64,000 nucleotides of DNA from Nostoc sp. UHCC 0302. Lineage in GTDB: Bacteria > Cyanobacteriota > Cyanobacteriia > Cyanobacteriales > Nostocaceae. The stretch's first letter is position 1; the number at the start of each line of letters is the position of its first letter. The notes beneath the pieces were generated by a model that saw nothing but the letters and a program-made list of their open reading frames with translations, made no database searches and was not told the DNA's origin. The DNA is taken from the NCBI RefSeq assembly GCF_038096175.1, contig NZ_CP151099.1, positions 3,412,501 through 3,476,500 on the forward strand. The letters are read 5' to 3'. Positions 28,224-38,372 of the stretch are shown here, piece by piece. Both the position numbers and the translations under genes were made by a program.

Positions 28224-29903
28224 TTACTGCAATTGAAAAATATTCTCTATATCTGCTAAATCTGATATGCAAATCTCTGATGCAATCTGCATTTGGTCGT
28301 TTAATACTGTATCAATATCATCTTTGGTAGTCAATGGATTAGCCAGCACTGCACGCAAGGCAATAATAGGAATTTCTTTACCAAAACACTCAGTTGTTTT
28401 TGTCGTTCTTGAAATAAAAGTCCTTCCAGCTTGACGCTGCATTTTTTGCAGGCGTTGATTAAATTTACTGATCAGTAAATTGTCTATTTCTGTCAATTTT
28501 TGTTTAACAGTAGCTTCTCTTAATGACTCTGGGATATAGCGATATACTATCAAGTTTGTATCAGGCTCTGCTAACAATTCAAACTCAGACGTAGCACAAA
28601 TTTGAGCAGCCATATATTGAGTTTTCCTGATACCTTCATCAATTAAAAATTCATATCCCTTACTACCAATTAAATTCAGTCCAGCATGCAAAAATAATGC
28701 CATACCGGGACGAGAACCTTCCAAAGCGCGTTTACCTAAATCGAATGATCCCTTACGCATGGTATAACTGGCTTGTTTTTCAATGGATTGTGCCATTTGT
28801 GGTTCACTTAGAAATAGCATACCAATGCCCATTGGTAGATAAAGTTGTTTATGTCCATCAATAGTGACTGAATTAGCTTGTTCGATACCTGCAAGTTTAT
28901 GTCGATGTTGTTGAGAAAAAACCAGCGGCCCTCCCCAAGCAGCATCTACGTGAAAATTAACATTAGCTTCGTGGGCGATTTCTGCAATATCTAACAGCGA
29001 ATCTACTCCACCAGAATCTGTAGTGCCAGCAATGCCAATAATCGCTAGTATACACAAGTTTTGTTCACGAGATTTGGCCACAGCTTGACGTAGTGATCGC
29101 ACTTTCACTCGGTTGTTACTATCAACCGGAACTTTAATCAAACTACGATTACCAATACCTAACAAATCTGCTGCTTTATCAAAAGAAAAATGCATTAACT
29201 CAGAGCCAATTATTACGGCTCCTTTATAGCCATAGAAATTTAATGCTGCTGTTAAACCTTCTTTTTCTACTCCCAAAAAATCATCTTTAGCACCTAAAAC
29301 AGCATTACGAGCGCACCACATAGCGGCAATATTTGCTGTTGTCCCACCAGATGTCAAAATTCCCAGTGTACTTTGACTATTTTGAATATGTTGATTGTAA
29401 AAACTATCAGCAAAGTTGTAAATTTGGCGATGCATCATTGCCAAAGCTTGACGTTCGTAAAAACTCAAAGCTTTGGCAGTCTCGATTTTCACCGAGTTTT
29501 GGTTCATCGCTGTCATTAATTTAGCTAGCGGTCGCATGAAACAGGGCAGCGCTGAGGTCATGTGACCAATAAATCGGGGAGCAGAAGTATGTATTGAATG
29601 AGCAATTACATAATTATTTAAGTATTCTAAATAGTTTTCTATATTAGCAGGCTTACCTGGAATTTTGCTATCACAAAACTGCTCTGCTAATGAATCTAAA
29701 TCAATCTTACTATTAGCATCTTGAATGCTTAAAAACGTGTCAGAAAAACTATCAATCAAATCATTTATATTTGCTTCTATAGAATTTGATTGATTAGATA
29801 TGTCAAATAATTGCATTACTTGTTTTTCAATTTCATAATGCAATGCTTCCTCAGTCTCAATAAAGTAACTGGGCTTTGACGTTTCTGGTTTGCTTAATGT
29901 CAT
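28224..29903 (-). CDS. PLP-dependent group II amino acid decarboxylase
   Basis: A 559-residue decarboxylase with the PLP-lysine motif 'SVTIDGHKQLYLPMG' and 'VDAAWGGPLV'. Family members act on glutamate, aspartate, cysteine sulfinate, diaminobutyrate or aromatic amino acids, and the sequence alone does not settle which. Two context-based hypotheses fit: aspartate to beta-alanine, feeding the two adenylation domains with beta-alanine-like codes, or diaminobutyrate to 1,3-diaminopropane, since an EctB-type aminotransferase is encoded nearby (as in RhbA/RhbB of rhizobactin biosynthesis). It lies 75 bases after the 2020-residue NRPS gene. Confidence 0.85.
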   Translation of the reverse strand: MTLSKPETSKPSYFIETEEALHYEIEKQVMQLFDISNQSNSIEANINDLIDSFSDTFLSIQDANSKIDLDSLAEQFCDSKIPGKPANIENYLEYLNNYVIAHSIHTSAPRFIGHMTSALPCFMRPLAKLMTAMNQNSVKIETAKALSFYERQALAMMHRQIYNFADSFYNQHIQNSQSTLGILTSGGTTANIAAMWCARNAVLGAKDDFLGVEKEGLTAALNFYGYKGAVIIGSELMHFSFDKAADLLGIGNRSLIKVPVDSNNRVKVRSLRQAVAKSREQNLCILAIIGIAGTTDSGGVDSLLDIAEIAHEANVNFHVDAAWGGPLVFSQQHRHKLAGIEQANSVTIDGHKQLYLPMGIGMLFLSEPQMAQSIEKQASYTMRKGSFDLGKRALEGSRPGMALFLHAGLNLIGSKGYEFLIDEGIRKTQYMAAQICATSEFELLAEPDTNLIVYRYIPESLREATVKQKLTEIDNLLISKFNQRLQKMQRQAGRTFISRTTKTTECFGKEIPIIALRAVLANPLTTKDDIDTVLNDQMQIASEICISDLADIENIFQLQ

Positions 29904-29978
29904 CTTGATATTACCTTAAATATTTTGCACTCCACCAACAAGCAGAACTAATTACCTCAATGGCGCTTCCAAATTCTC

Positions 29979-32900
29979 TTACTTATCCTCTTCGTGCAGA
30001 TGCACGCCACTTTCCTCAGCAGGGGGAACTACCGTATGAATAAGGCTCGAATCTGTGTGAGATTTTCGATACTGTTGCCTAACTTCTTTTCTTCGCTGTA
30101 GAGATGCCGACCTACTTTCAAATTCACGAGTAGTTTTTAGCGCAAATAATTGTGAACTCGACTCTTGACTCAAAAACTTGGCTAAATGGCTAATAGTGGG
30201 ATATTGAAACATCTCAACTAAAGAAAAATCTTGTTGAAATTTTTGCTGTAATTTACTATGAACTTGAATCAAAAGTAATGAATGACCACCAAGTTCAAAG
30301 AAATTATCATGTATGCCTACTTCATCAATCCGTAGGACTTCTTGCCAAATATTGGCAATGGTTTGCTCAGCCTCAGTTTGAGGAAGTTGTAATTGTTGTT
30401 TTAGTTCAGGACGCACGCCTTGTGGTGAAGGAAGTGCCTGATAGTTGACTTTACCATTAGGCAGTAGTGGTAATCTTTCTAAGATCACAAAGGCTGATGG
30501 AACCATAAATTCTGGTAAGGTTTCTTTCAGCAGATGATGCAATTCGCTAATAGTTATTACTTGTTGGGAATTAGCAACAACATATCCCACTAACTGCTGG
30601 TTAAGTTCAGCTTCTCTAATTACAACAACAGCCTCTCGTACTTTAGGATTTTGGTTTAAGACTGCTGTAATTTCTCCTAGTTCAATGCGGAAACCCCGCA
30701 GCTTGACTTGGTGATCAACGCGTCCGAGAAATTCTAAGTTACCATTCCTACGATAACGCGCTAAATCTCCTGTTTTATAAAACCTTTTATCATGAAAGTG
30801 CTGAGTATAGCTTTCTCCTCTGCCTTCTGCCTTCAAGAGAAATCTTTCTTGAGTCATTTCTGCTTGATTCAGATAACCTCTGGCTAATCCTGCACCGCTG
30901 ACATATAGTTCACCAGCTACGCCGATAGGAACAGGTTGGAGGTGTTGATCTAACACATGGATTTGTGTGTTGGCGATCGCCCGACCAATCAACACCTTCT
31001 CAGGAAGTTGCTCTGTAGGAGTTACACTGTAGTAAGTAACGTCAGCAGATGCTTCTGAAGAACCGTAGAGATTCAAAAAGGTGCTATCAGGTAGTGTCTG
31101 CCGGAATTTGTGTAACAAGTCAATGGTGAGAGCTTCGCCGCTAGTTACCCAAAACTTCAATGTTGGTAGTCTTTCTTGCAAGTCCCCACTGATGTCTAAC
31201 AAGACACGCAACAATGAGGGAACAAGTACAAGCCGGGTGACATGATGTTTAGCAAGTACTTCTACAAATTGGTGTGGATCTTTGACAATGCGATCGCCTA
31301 CAATTACTGTCTTTACTCCTTGCAGTAATGGCCCAAAAATCTCCCAAACTGAGTCTACAAAGTTTAAAGATGTTTTTTGGCAACAAACTTCCCCCTCTGT
31401 AAACGGATAAGTCTGCCACATCCAATGAAAACGATTGACAGCACCTCGATGTAACCCCAAAACTCCTTTCGGTTTGCCAGTAGAACCAGAGGTGTAGATA
31501 ACATAAGCAAGATTGTCAGATTTAGTCTCACTTACAGGATTCTCTTGACTAGCTTGAGTAATCTTATTCCAATCAGTATCTACGCAGACAACTGTCATTT
31601 TGTCAAACTTATTAACAAATGACGAATGACAAATGACAAATGACACTCCTGCATCCGCCAACATAAAAGCTAACCGCTGTTGTGGATATGCTGGGTCTAA
31701 TGGTACATATGCGCCACCAGCCTTGAGAATTCCCAAAAGCCCGATTATCATATCCAGGGAACGTTCTACACATATTCCCACCAGTACCTCTGTCCCTACA
31801 CCCAGCTTTTGCAAATAATGCGCCAGTTGATTCGCACGCTGGTTTAACTCCCTGTAAGTTAACTTTTCTTCTCCACAAACTACAGCCACAGCATCGGGTG
31901 TGCGTTCTACTTGCGCTGCAAATAACTGATGAATGCCCTGTGTTTGTGGATACTCAGTTTGAGTATCATTCCATTTTGCTAACTGCGTCTTCTCAGTTTC
32001 AGTTAACAATGGTAGCTCCCAAAGTTGCTGCTGGGAATCTGCAATAATTCCCGATAACAATGTCTGCAAATGCTCTGCCATTCGCTGTATGGTATCAGTC
32101 TCAAACAAGTCAGTACTGTACTCAAAAGTCCCCACAAGACCTGAAGCTGTATCTTCCATAAACAAAGTCAAATCAAACTTAGCCGTGGCGCTGTCGTTTT
32201 CCAGCAGGCTCAAGTTCAAACCTGACAACTCTATTTCTGACATTGGTGCATTTTGCAGCACAAACATTACTTGGAATAAGGGTGCATAACTCAAGGAACG
32301 CTGTGGTTGCAATTCTTCCACCAGCACATCAAAGGGTAAATCCTGGTGAGAATACGCTCCTAAAGCTACCTCACGCACTCGACTCAATAATTCCTCAAAG
32401 GTGGGATTGCCTTCAAGCTTAGTTCGCAACACTAAAGTATTGACAAAAAAGCCAATTAGACCTTCTATTTCAGCGCGATTGCGGTTAGCGATGGGAGAAC
32501 CCACAACAATATCTTCGCTACCTGTATAACGATATAGCAGCGTTTTAAAAGCCGCCAACAGCGTCATAAACAAGGTACATCCCTGTTCCTGGCTTAAACT
32601 TTTAAGTGCAGCAGTTTGTTCTGGAGAAATTTCAAAAGCATAGTTAGCACCCCGGAAGGACTGAACAGCAGGCCTTGTATGGTCGGTGGGTAACTCTAGT
32701 AATGCAGATGCGCCCTCCAAATGTTGCCGCCAGTAAGCAAGTTGAGACTCTAGAACTTTTTCCACCAACCACTGTCTTTGCCAAGCTGCAAAGTCTGCAT
32801 ATTGAATTTGTAGTTCTGGTAAATTAGGAAGTTGCCCGGTACAGAAAGCTTGATAAAGTTTGGAAAGTTCTTGGACAAATACACCTATTGACCAACCATC

Positions 32901-35900
32901 AGAGGCAATATGATGCAAAGTCAATAGCACCACATATTCTTGTTCACCAAGGCGCAGTAACTTCGCCCGTATCATCAAGTCAGTCTGGAGGTTGAAGGGT
33001 TGTTGCGCCTCTATCTGTGATACTTGTTCAACTTTCGCTGCTTGTAAATCAGCAGATAAATCACTCAAATCAACCACTGGCAGCAAAAGTGTTGCCTCTG
33101 ATGAAATGATTTGTATGGGTCTGCCGCTAATTGTCTTGAAAGTGGTGCGTAAGACTTCATGACGACGGACAATTTCGTTGAGGCTTTGCTGTAGCGCCTG
33201 TTCGTTAAGTTGACCTTGTAAGCGAAAGGCCGCAGATAGATTATTGAAGGGGCTATCTGGTTGTAGCTGAGTAAGGAACCACAAACGTTGTTGAGCAAAA
33301 GACAAGTTTAATTCCTCATCTCTAGAAATGCGCTCAATAGCAGGAGCTTCTAAACCTATGCCTGTCTTGATAGCTTTCTCAATTACTGTTGCTAATCCCC
33401 CTACTGTTGGCTGCTCAAACAATCGACGCAAAGGCAATTCAACCTCAAAAAGCTGGCGCACTTTAGAAATGACGCGAGTAGCCAGCAGGGAATGACCTCC
33501 CAATTCAAAGAAGTTGTCATGAATACCTACTTTCTCAAGACCAAGAACTTCCGTCCAAATTCCCGTCAGCATCTCTTGAATAGGAGTGGAAGCAGCAACA
33601 AAAGTACTGTCTTTTTGAAGTTGTGTAAAGTCAGGTGCAGGTAAGGCGCGACGTTCTATTTTACCACTGGGAGCTAATGGTAAATCTTCTAGCAACATGA
33701 AAGCTGATGGCATCATGTGCTGCGGCAACCTTTGTTTGAGCATCTGGCGTAGTTCTGACACTAAATCTTCTGGCGAATGCTGACTTTCAGTTTGAGGAAC
33801 TAGATAAGCTACCAAACGTTTTTCACCAGTATTATCCCGGACGATAACCACAGTTTCCCGTACAGATGAATGCTGACGCAGCAGTGCTTCAATTTCTTCA
33901 AGTTCCACCCGAAAACCGCGAATCTTGACTTGGTTATCTATGCGTCCGAGAAACTCAATATTGCCATCAGGTAGCCATCTACCTAAATCTCCAGTTTTAT
34001 AAATTAAATCTGGATTACCTTCTGGTGATTTTTTTGTAGGATTAGAAAAGGGATTAGAAACAAAACTAAGTTTTGTTTTATCTGGATTTTTCCAATAGCC
34101 ATCTCCTACGCCAATTCCTGATACACATATCTCTCCCGGAAATCCTATTGGTACTAATTGCATTTCTCGGTCGAGAATATAGATATTTAAGTTAGTTAAT
34201 GGCTGACCAATAGAAACAGTTTTTTGATTCTCTGGTAAAGGTTTGTCAATGATAAACTGGGTGATATCGTCCGCAGCTTCTGTTGGCCCGTAAGCATCAG
34301 CTATCCTAATTGAGGGATACAAACTCAACCATTGATTTATCCGCTTTACCGATACTGGTTCGCCAACTACCATCATCCACTTTAAATCTGGTAAATGTCT
34401 TTGATTGTTTGGTAATTGGGAAATATAATCTATTAATCCTCCAAATACTGCTGGGACTAATTCAACAACAGTGATTCTGTTTTCTTGTAAAACTTTAAAT
34501 AACTTTTCAGGAATAAACCCCGATTCCGTATCTACTATAACTGTCTTACCGCCAATGAGAAGAGGAGCTAAAAATTGCCAGACGGAAATATCAGTAGAAG
34601 AAGGTGCGCTTTGCAGAAAGCAAAAATCTGCTGTTAACTCCAGTTCATCGAATTGAGCATATATATGGTTAATAGCACCGTCATGCCTGACTATTGCACC
34701 TTTCGGTAATCCAGTTGAACCAGATGTATACAGCATATAAGCTGGAGCTATTCCGGTGTTGCTTGCTGCTAAATTACTCTTTGGTAAATGATCAAAATCA
34801 TGTTGATTGTATATATTGATTTCATTGATTTTAGATTTACTTTGTGAAGCATCTAAACAGACTAATGATTGCAAATGTAGATTATTCTCTTCTAAGCCTT
34901 TAAAAATATCTAAACAGTCAGAGTCTGTCAAAATTATTTTGACTTCACTGTTAGATACCATATATTTAATTCTATCAGGTGGATACTGGCTATCAATCGG
35001 CACATAGGCTCCACTAGCCTTATGTATAGCTAGTATCCCTATCAAAAAATTGATATCCCGCTCTTTGAGAATTCCGACGATTTCTCCTTTTTTAATTCCT
35101 AAATCCTGTAAAAATCTAGCAAGTTGATTGGATTTTTCATTTAATTCTTGATATGTTAGATGACTATTTTCACATTCAACTGCAATCCTGTTAGGTGTTT
35201 CTTTTACTTGCTTTTCAAATAGTTGATCAATCGTCTGAGTGATAGGGTATTGTTTTGTCTTATTATTAAATTTTTCTAATAGCTGGTACTGATCATCTGA
35301 TTTCAAAAAAGAGATATCTCTAATCTTAGTTTTAAAATTGTTAACAACACACTCAAGAACATTCAAATAGTATTTGACAAAAGATTTAATAGTATCTTCT
35401 TTAAAAAGACTTTCATTATAATCTATTCTGCCAAGTATAAGATTATCAACTGTATTAAATGCAAATGTCAAATCGTTAGTGATATCTGCAAAATTATGTT
35501 GTTTGTGAATATTTTCTAACAAAATAACAATGTCACAGAATAAGTGGCGATTCTGATTACTGGGTAAATTTAAGAGTTTAGCTAATTCCTCGACAGAATA
35601 ATTTTGGTGGCTATATGCGTCTATTGTTATTTCTTTAATTTGAAGAAGTAAATCTTTAAAAGTTAGCTTATCCTCGACACTAATACGTAAGGGTATGATT
35701 TTATTTAAAGTTGCATCCATACTTTCTAATTGATAAGCAGGAGAACCAATAATATTATCAGTATTCCCAGTATATTTATGAATTAATATACTGAATGTAG
35801 ACAATAAAATTAAATATATTGATAAATAAGAATTGTTGCTAAGTTTGATAATAGCTTCCGATAAATCATTCGACATCTGGAAATTAAGTGATTTATTTTT

Positions 35901-36041
35901 CCCAGTATAAATTATCGGCCTAACATAGTCTGTAATCAAGTTTGTTTCTGGTAACTCACCAGATAACTGATTCAATAAATAAATTTTTTGAGCAAATAAT
36001 TCTTCGGCATCCAGCGTATATCTATTTTGAATTTTAAGCAT
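29979..36041 (-). CDS. NRPS, half-C-A-T-C-A-T (two modules)
   Basis: 2020 residues. The first ~265 residues resemble only the C-terminal half of a condensation domain ('LLNQLSGELPE' onward) and lack HHxxxDG. A1 (about 270-790) has 'YMLYTSGSTGLPKG' and specificity positions D-I-W-E-M-V-A-D-D, acidic at three wall positions, which suits a cationic amino acid. T1 'FFELGGHSLLAT' is followed by a full C domain with HHIASDG. A2 has specificity positions V-D-W-L-V-S-L-A-D, beta-alanine-like. T2 is 'FFELGGHSLLLI'. The truncated first domain should be inactive for condensation, so the module may be loaded or acylated in trans, for example by the lone C domain at 38373-39785. Confidence 0.9.
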   Translation of the reverse strand: MLKIQNRYTLDAEELFAQKIYLLNQLSGELPETNLITDYVRPIIYTGKNKSLNFQMSNDLSEAIIKLSNNSYLSIYLILLSTFSILIHKYTGNTDNIIGSPAYQLESMDATLNKIIPLRISVEDKLTFKDLLLQIKEITIDAYSHQNYSVEELAKLLNLPSNQNRHLFCDIVILLENIHKQHNFADITNDLTFAFNTVDNLILGRIDYNESLFKEDTIKSFVKYYLNVLECVVNNFKTKIRDISFLKSDDQYQLLEKFNNKTKQYPITQTIDQLFEKQVKETPNRIAVECENSHLTYQELNEKSNQLARFLQDLGIKKGEIVGILKERDINFLIGILAIHKASGAYVPIDSQYPPDRIKYMVSNSEVKIILTDSDCLDIFKGLEENNLHLQSLVCLDASQSKSKINEINIYNQHDFDHLPKSNLAASNTGIAPAYMLYTSGSTGLPKGAIVRHDGAINHIYAQFDELELTADFCFLQSAPSSTDISVWQFLAPLLIGGKTVIVDTESGFIPEKLFKVLQENRITVVELVPAVFGGLIDYISQLPNNQRHLPDLKWMMVVGEPVSVKRINQWLSLYPSIRIADAYGPTEAADDITQFIIDKPLPENQKTVSIGQPLTNLNIYILDREMQLVPIGFPGEICVSGIGVGDGYWKNPDKTKLSFVSNPFSNPTKKSPEGNPDLIYKTGDLGRWLPDGNIEFLGRIDNQVKIRGFRVELEEIEALLRQHSSVRETVVIVRDNTGEKRLVAYLVPQTESQHSPEDLVSELRQMLKQRLPQHMMPSAFMLLEDLPLAPSGKIERRALPAPDFTQLQKDSTFVAASTPIQEMLTGIWTEVLGLEKVGIHDNFFELGGHSLLATRVISKVRQLFEVELPLRRLFEQPTVGGLATVIEKAIKTGIGLEAPAIERISRDEELNLSFAQQRLWFLTQLQPDSPFNNLSAAFRLQGQLNEQALQQSLNEIVRRHEVLRTTFKTISGRPIQIISSEATLLLPVVDLSDLSADLQAAKVEQVSQIEAQQPFNLQTDLMIRAKLLRLGEQEYVVLLTLHHIASDGWSIGVFVQELSKLYQAFCTGQLPNLPELQIQYADFAAWQRQWLVEKVLESQLAYWRQHLEGASALLELPTDHTRPAVQSFRGANYAFEISPEQTAALKSLSQEQGCTLFMTLLAAFKTLLYRYTGSEDIVVGSPIANRNRAEIEGLIGFFVNTLVLRTKLEGNPTFEELLSRVREVALGAYSHQDLPFDVLVEELQPQRSLSYAPLFQVMFVLQNAPMSEIELSGLNLSLLENDSATAKFDLTLFMEDTASGLVGTFEYSTDLFETDTIQRMAEHLQTLLSGIIADSQQQLWELPLLTETEKTQLAKWNDTQTEYPQTQGIHQLFAAQVERTPDAVAVVCGEEKLTYRELNQRANQLAHYLQKLGVGTEVLVGICVERSLDMIIGLLGILKAGGAYVPLDPAYPQQRLAFMLADAGVSFVICHSSFVNKFDKMTVVCVDTDWNKITQASQENPVSETKSDNLAYVIYTSGSTGKPKGVLGLHRGAVNRFHWMWQTYPFTEGEVCCQKTSLNFVDSVWEIFGPLLQGVKTVIVGDRIVKDPHQFVEVLAKHHVTRLVLVPSLLRVLLDISGDLQERLPTLKFWVTSGEALTIDLLHKFRQTLPDSTFLNLYGSSEASADVTYYSVTPTEQLPEKVLIGRAIANTQIHVLDQHLQPVPIGVAGELYVSGAGLARGYLNQAEMTQERFLLKAEGRGESYTQHFHDKRFYKTGDLARYRRNGNLEFLGRVDHQVKLRGFRIELGEITAVLNQNPKVREAVVVIREAELNQQLVGYVVANSQQVITISELHHLLKETLPEFMVPSAFVILERLPLLPNGKVNYQALPSPQGVRPELKQQLQLPQTEAEQTIANIWQEVLRIDEVGIHDNFFELGGHSLLLIQVHSKLQQKFQQDFSLVEMFQYPTISHLAKFLSQESSSQLFALKTTREFESRSASLQRRKEVRQQYRKSHTDSSLIHTVVPPAEESGVHLHEEDK

Positions 36042-36096
36042 TATTTCTTACCTTGCAGAAAATTATTTTATGAGATATTTGACTTAAACTGTAAAT

Positions 36097-37350
36097 TTAA
36101 GCTAGACATTCATCAAAGGCTTGTTTAATAATAAAACACCCTTGCTCCAACGTAGGAATTTCAATTGTTAAAGGAGGTAAGATTTTGATGACAGTATTGT
36201 TCCTGCCAGCTTTTTCAATTATTAATCCTAATTCAAAACAACGGGAATTAATTTTCTTCGCTACACTAGCATCACCACAATTGGCAATATCAATACCCCA
36301 AATTAAACCTAATCCTCGGATTTTTATTTTTTCATTAATTGAGGCGATTTTCTCCGTTAAAAATTTCTGTAAGAAAGATTCTTTGATTTTAACTTCTTGT
36401 TCAAGATTTGCAATTTCTCGATATTCGAGAGCAGCAGTACCACCGACAAATGCTAATTGATTACCTCTAAAAGTTCCATTATGTTCGCCAGGTTCCCAAA
36501 TATCTAACTCTGGTTTAAACAATAATAACGACATAGGAAAACCGTAACCACCGATAGACTTTGAAAGTACTACCATGTCAGGAATAATATTTGCTCTTTC
36601 AAAAGAAAAGAATGGCCCAGTTCTACCACAGCCTACTTGAATATCATCACAAATTAACAAAATATCATAGCGATCGCATAAATTTCTCAGTCTTTGCATC
36701 CACTCTATTGGTGCTACAATCACTCCACCTTCTGCTTGCACCGTTTCAAATATTATAGCTGCTGGTTTTTCAATTCCCGAATTAACATCATTGAGGACTG
36801 ATTCTATAAAATCTATTGTGTCAAAATTTTCCATAAATCCATAGGGAAATGGCATAAATGTAACATTATTTGATGTACCAAATGCCCCAGCTTTAATGTC
36901 ACGATTTCCACTAATGGATAAGCTACCTAATGTCATGCCATGATAGGCTCCCATGAATGAAAATATGCCTGGTCTTTTTTTAACTTTTCTTGCTAGTTTT
37001 AATGCAGCTTCAACAGCATTCGTACCTGTAGGCCCACAAAACTGAAGTCGGTAGTCTAAGTTTTTGGGAGTTAATACTGTTTCGGAAAACTTAGATATAA
37101 ATTGTTCTTTTGCAGATGTATGAAAGTCTAAACCATGTGCGATCGCATCCGCATCTAAATATGATATAACCTTTTGTTTGATGTAATCATTATTGTGTCC
37201 ATAATTTAAAGCACCTGCACCTGCCAAAAAATCAATGTAAGCCTCTCCTGATTCTGAATAGATAAAAGAACCTTTAGCTCGATGAAATAAGATTGGAAAG
37301 CTTCGACAATAACTTCTAACATTAGATTCTCGTGTTTCAAAGATATTCAT
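36097..37350 (-). CDS. ectB: Diaminobutyrate--2-oxoglutarate aminotransferase (EctB-type)
   Basis: A 417-residue class III PLP aminotransferase. It follows the EctB pattern along its length: 'FETRESNVRSYCRSFP', 'GAGALNYGHNN', 'GPTGTNAVEAALKLARKV', 'VLSKSIGGYGFP' (PLP lysine), 'WEPGEHNGTFRGNQ'. The expected reaction is L-aspartate-4-semialdehyde plus glutamate to L-2,4-diaminobutyrate. No ectA or ectC is nearby, so it is not for ectoine. It most likely supplies diaminobutyrate to the adenylation domain with a D-V-G-E code at 39782-44629 and perhaps A1 of the next NRPS. It lies inside the biosynthetic operon. Confidence 0.88.
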   Translation of the reverse strand: MNIFETRESNVRSYCRSFPILFHRAKGSFIYSESGEAYIDFLAGAGALNYGHNNDYIKQKVISYLDADAIAHGLDFHTSAKEQFISKFSETVLTPKNLDYRLQFCGPTGTNAVEAALKLARKVKKRPGIFSFMGAYHGMTLGSLSISGNRDIKAGAFGTSNNVTFMPFPYGFMENFDTIDFIESVLNDVNSGIEKPAAIIFETVQAEGGVIVAPIEWMQRLRNLCDRYDILLICDDIQVGCGRTGPFFSFERANIIPDMVVLSKSIGGYGFPMSLLLFKPELDIWEPGEHNGTFRGNQLAFVGGTAALEYREIANLEQEVKIKESFLQKFLTEKIASINEKIKIRGLGLIWGIDIANCGDASVAKKINSRCFELGLIIEKAGRNNTVIKILPPLTIEIPTLEQGCFIIKQAFDECLA

Positions 37351-37389
37351 TGAATTTTTCCTATCTGTAATTAAATGAAATTATTGGGT

Positions 37390-38271
37390 TCAAGAAACGT
37401 AATTCAAATAAGATTTATAAAACCTAAACACTAGTTGCGGTGGCACTTTAAATATTAAACCCAGTACCAACAAAAAGTTGTAATAGACATTCTTTGCTGG
37501 CATACCTTTTAAACCAGCAGCTAAACCTTGCAATACACTATGCTGTGTGTGCCAATCAATATTAAAAGAAATTGATGTATCAAAGCTTCTTACATGATGC
37601 AAAGTACCAGGAGGCATATATAAAATATCTCCAGGATTCACCATGACTTTAATAGGAGTTGCATTTTTATATAGCGGATGTTGCTTTAAATCTGGATGCT
37701 CTGGATCAACTTTAAACCAACGCCAGTCATATCGATAACAGTATTTAGAATCTTCACGTAAGAAGAGAGTAAATTGTTTAGATCCAACAATTTGAAAAAA
37801 CAGATTATTGGTTAGCAGACAATCAAAATGTAGAGGAGTTAGGCTGTTAGATGCGCCAATAAAAAATTGGCAGTAGCGCCACCATTGATAAGTATACCAT
37901 TCTGGCAAGTAATCTAAAGCAAATGGGTGAACATCTTTAACAAGTGCCGGAATTAAACTAAACAATGGCAGATCATGGCAATAAGGAGGTTGATTTTGAT
38001 TTCTGCCCTGCTCGTATTTCTCTAAAATATCTGCATATTCCTGAAAAGTAAAATTTTCTATTTCAATTTTACCCTTATGAAAGTGTTTAGCATATATTTT
38101 TAAGCCAGGAGCAATCGATTGAAAATATGGCAATGACCATTTAGTAAAGGCATCCCAATTTTGAATCACTCCAGAAATAATCACTGGTTTAGATTTATTC
38201 ACATACTCTGATAAAAACTCCTCGCCTGAAAGTTTAAAACGTCGGTCAATAGTTGAAGGAATAGTCAGCAT
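37390..38271 (-). CDS. JmjC/cupin_8-type Fe(II)/2-oxoglutarate oxygenase
   Basis: A 293-residue double-stranded beta-helix protein. The metal triad is visible as H148 and D150 ('TPLHFDCLL') plus a distal His near 225 ('PPGTLHHVRS'). The opening 'EYVNKSKPVIISGVIQNWDA' is typical of cupin_8/JmjC hydroxylases. It probably hydroxylates a carrier-bound or free amino acid, which could create an iron-binding hydroxy group or the basis for later cyclisation; the substrate is inferred. It lies between the lone C-domain gene and ectB. Confidence 0.85.
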   Translation of the reverse strand: MLTIPSTIDRRFKLSGEEFLSEYVNKSKPVIISGVIQNWDAFTKWSLPYFQSIAPGLKIYAKHFHKGKIEIENFTFQEYADILEKYEQGRNQNQPPYCHDLPLFSLIPALVKDVHPFALDYLPEWYTYQWWRYCQFFIGASNSLTPLHFDCLLTNNLFFQIVGSKQFTLFLREDSKYCYRYDWRWFKVDPEHPDLKQHPLYKNATPIKVMVNPGDILYMPPGTLHHVRSFDTSISFNIDWHTQHSVLQGLAAGLKGMPAKNVYYNFLLVLGLIFKVPPQLVFRFYKSYLNYVS

Positions 38272-38372
38272 AACTTTTTTCTACTTTATTAAAGTTATTA
38301 CCCAAATGCTGATTGTAGTTGCTTTATCTATAGCTCTTTATCTCTATGCTTCTGTTTGAGATAAACAAAGGC

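Noticed and set aside
36097-37350. Ectoine biosynthesis
   Set aside because: Only the ectB-type aminotransferase is present; no ectA acetyltransferase or ectC synthase lies nearby, and the gene is embedded between NRPS genes.
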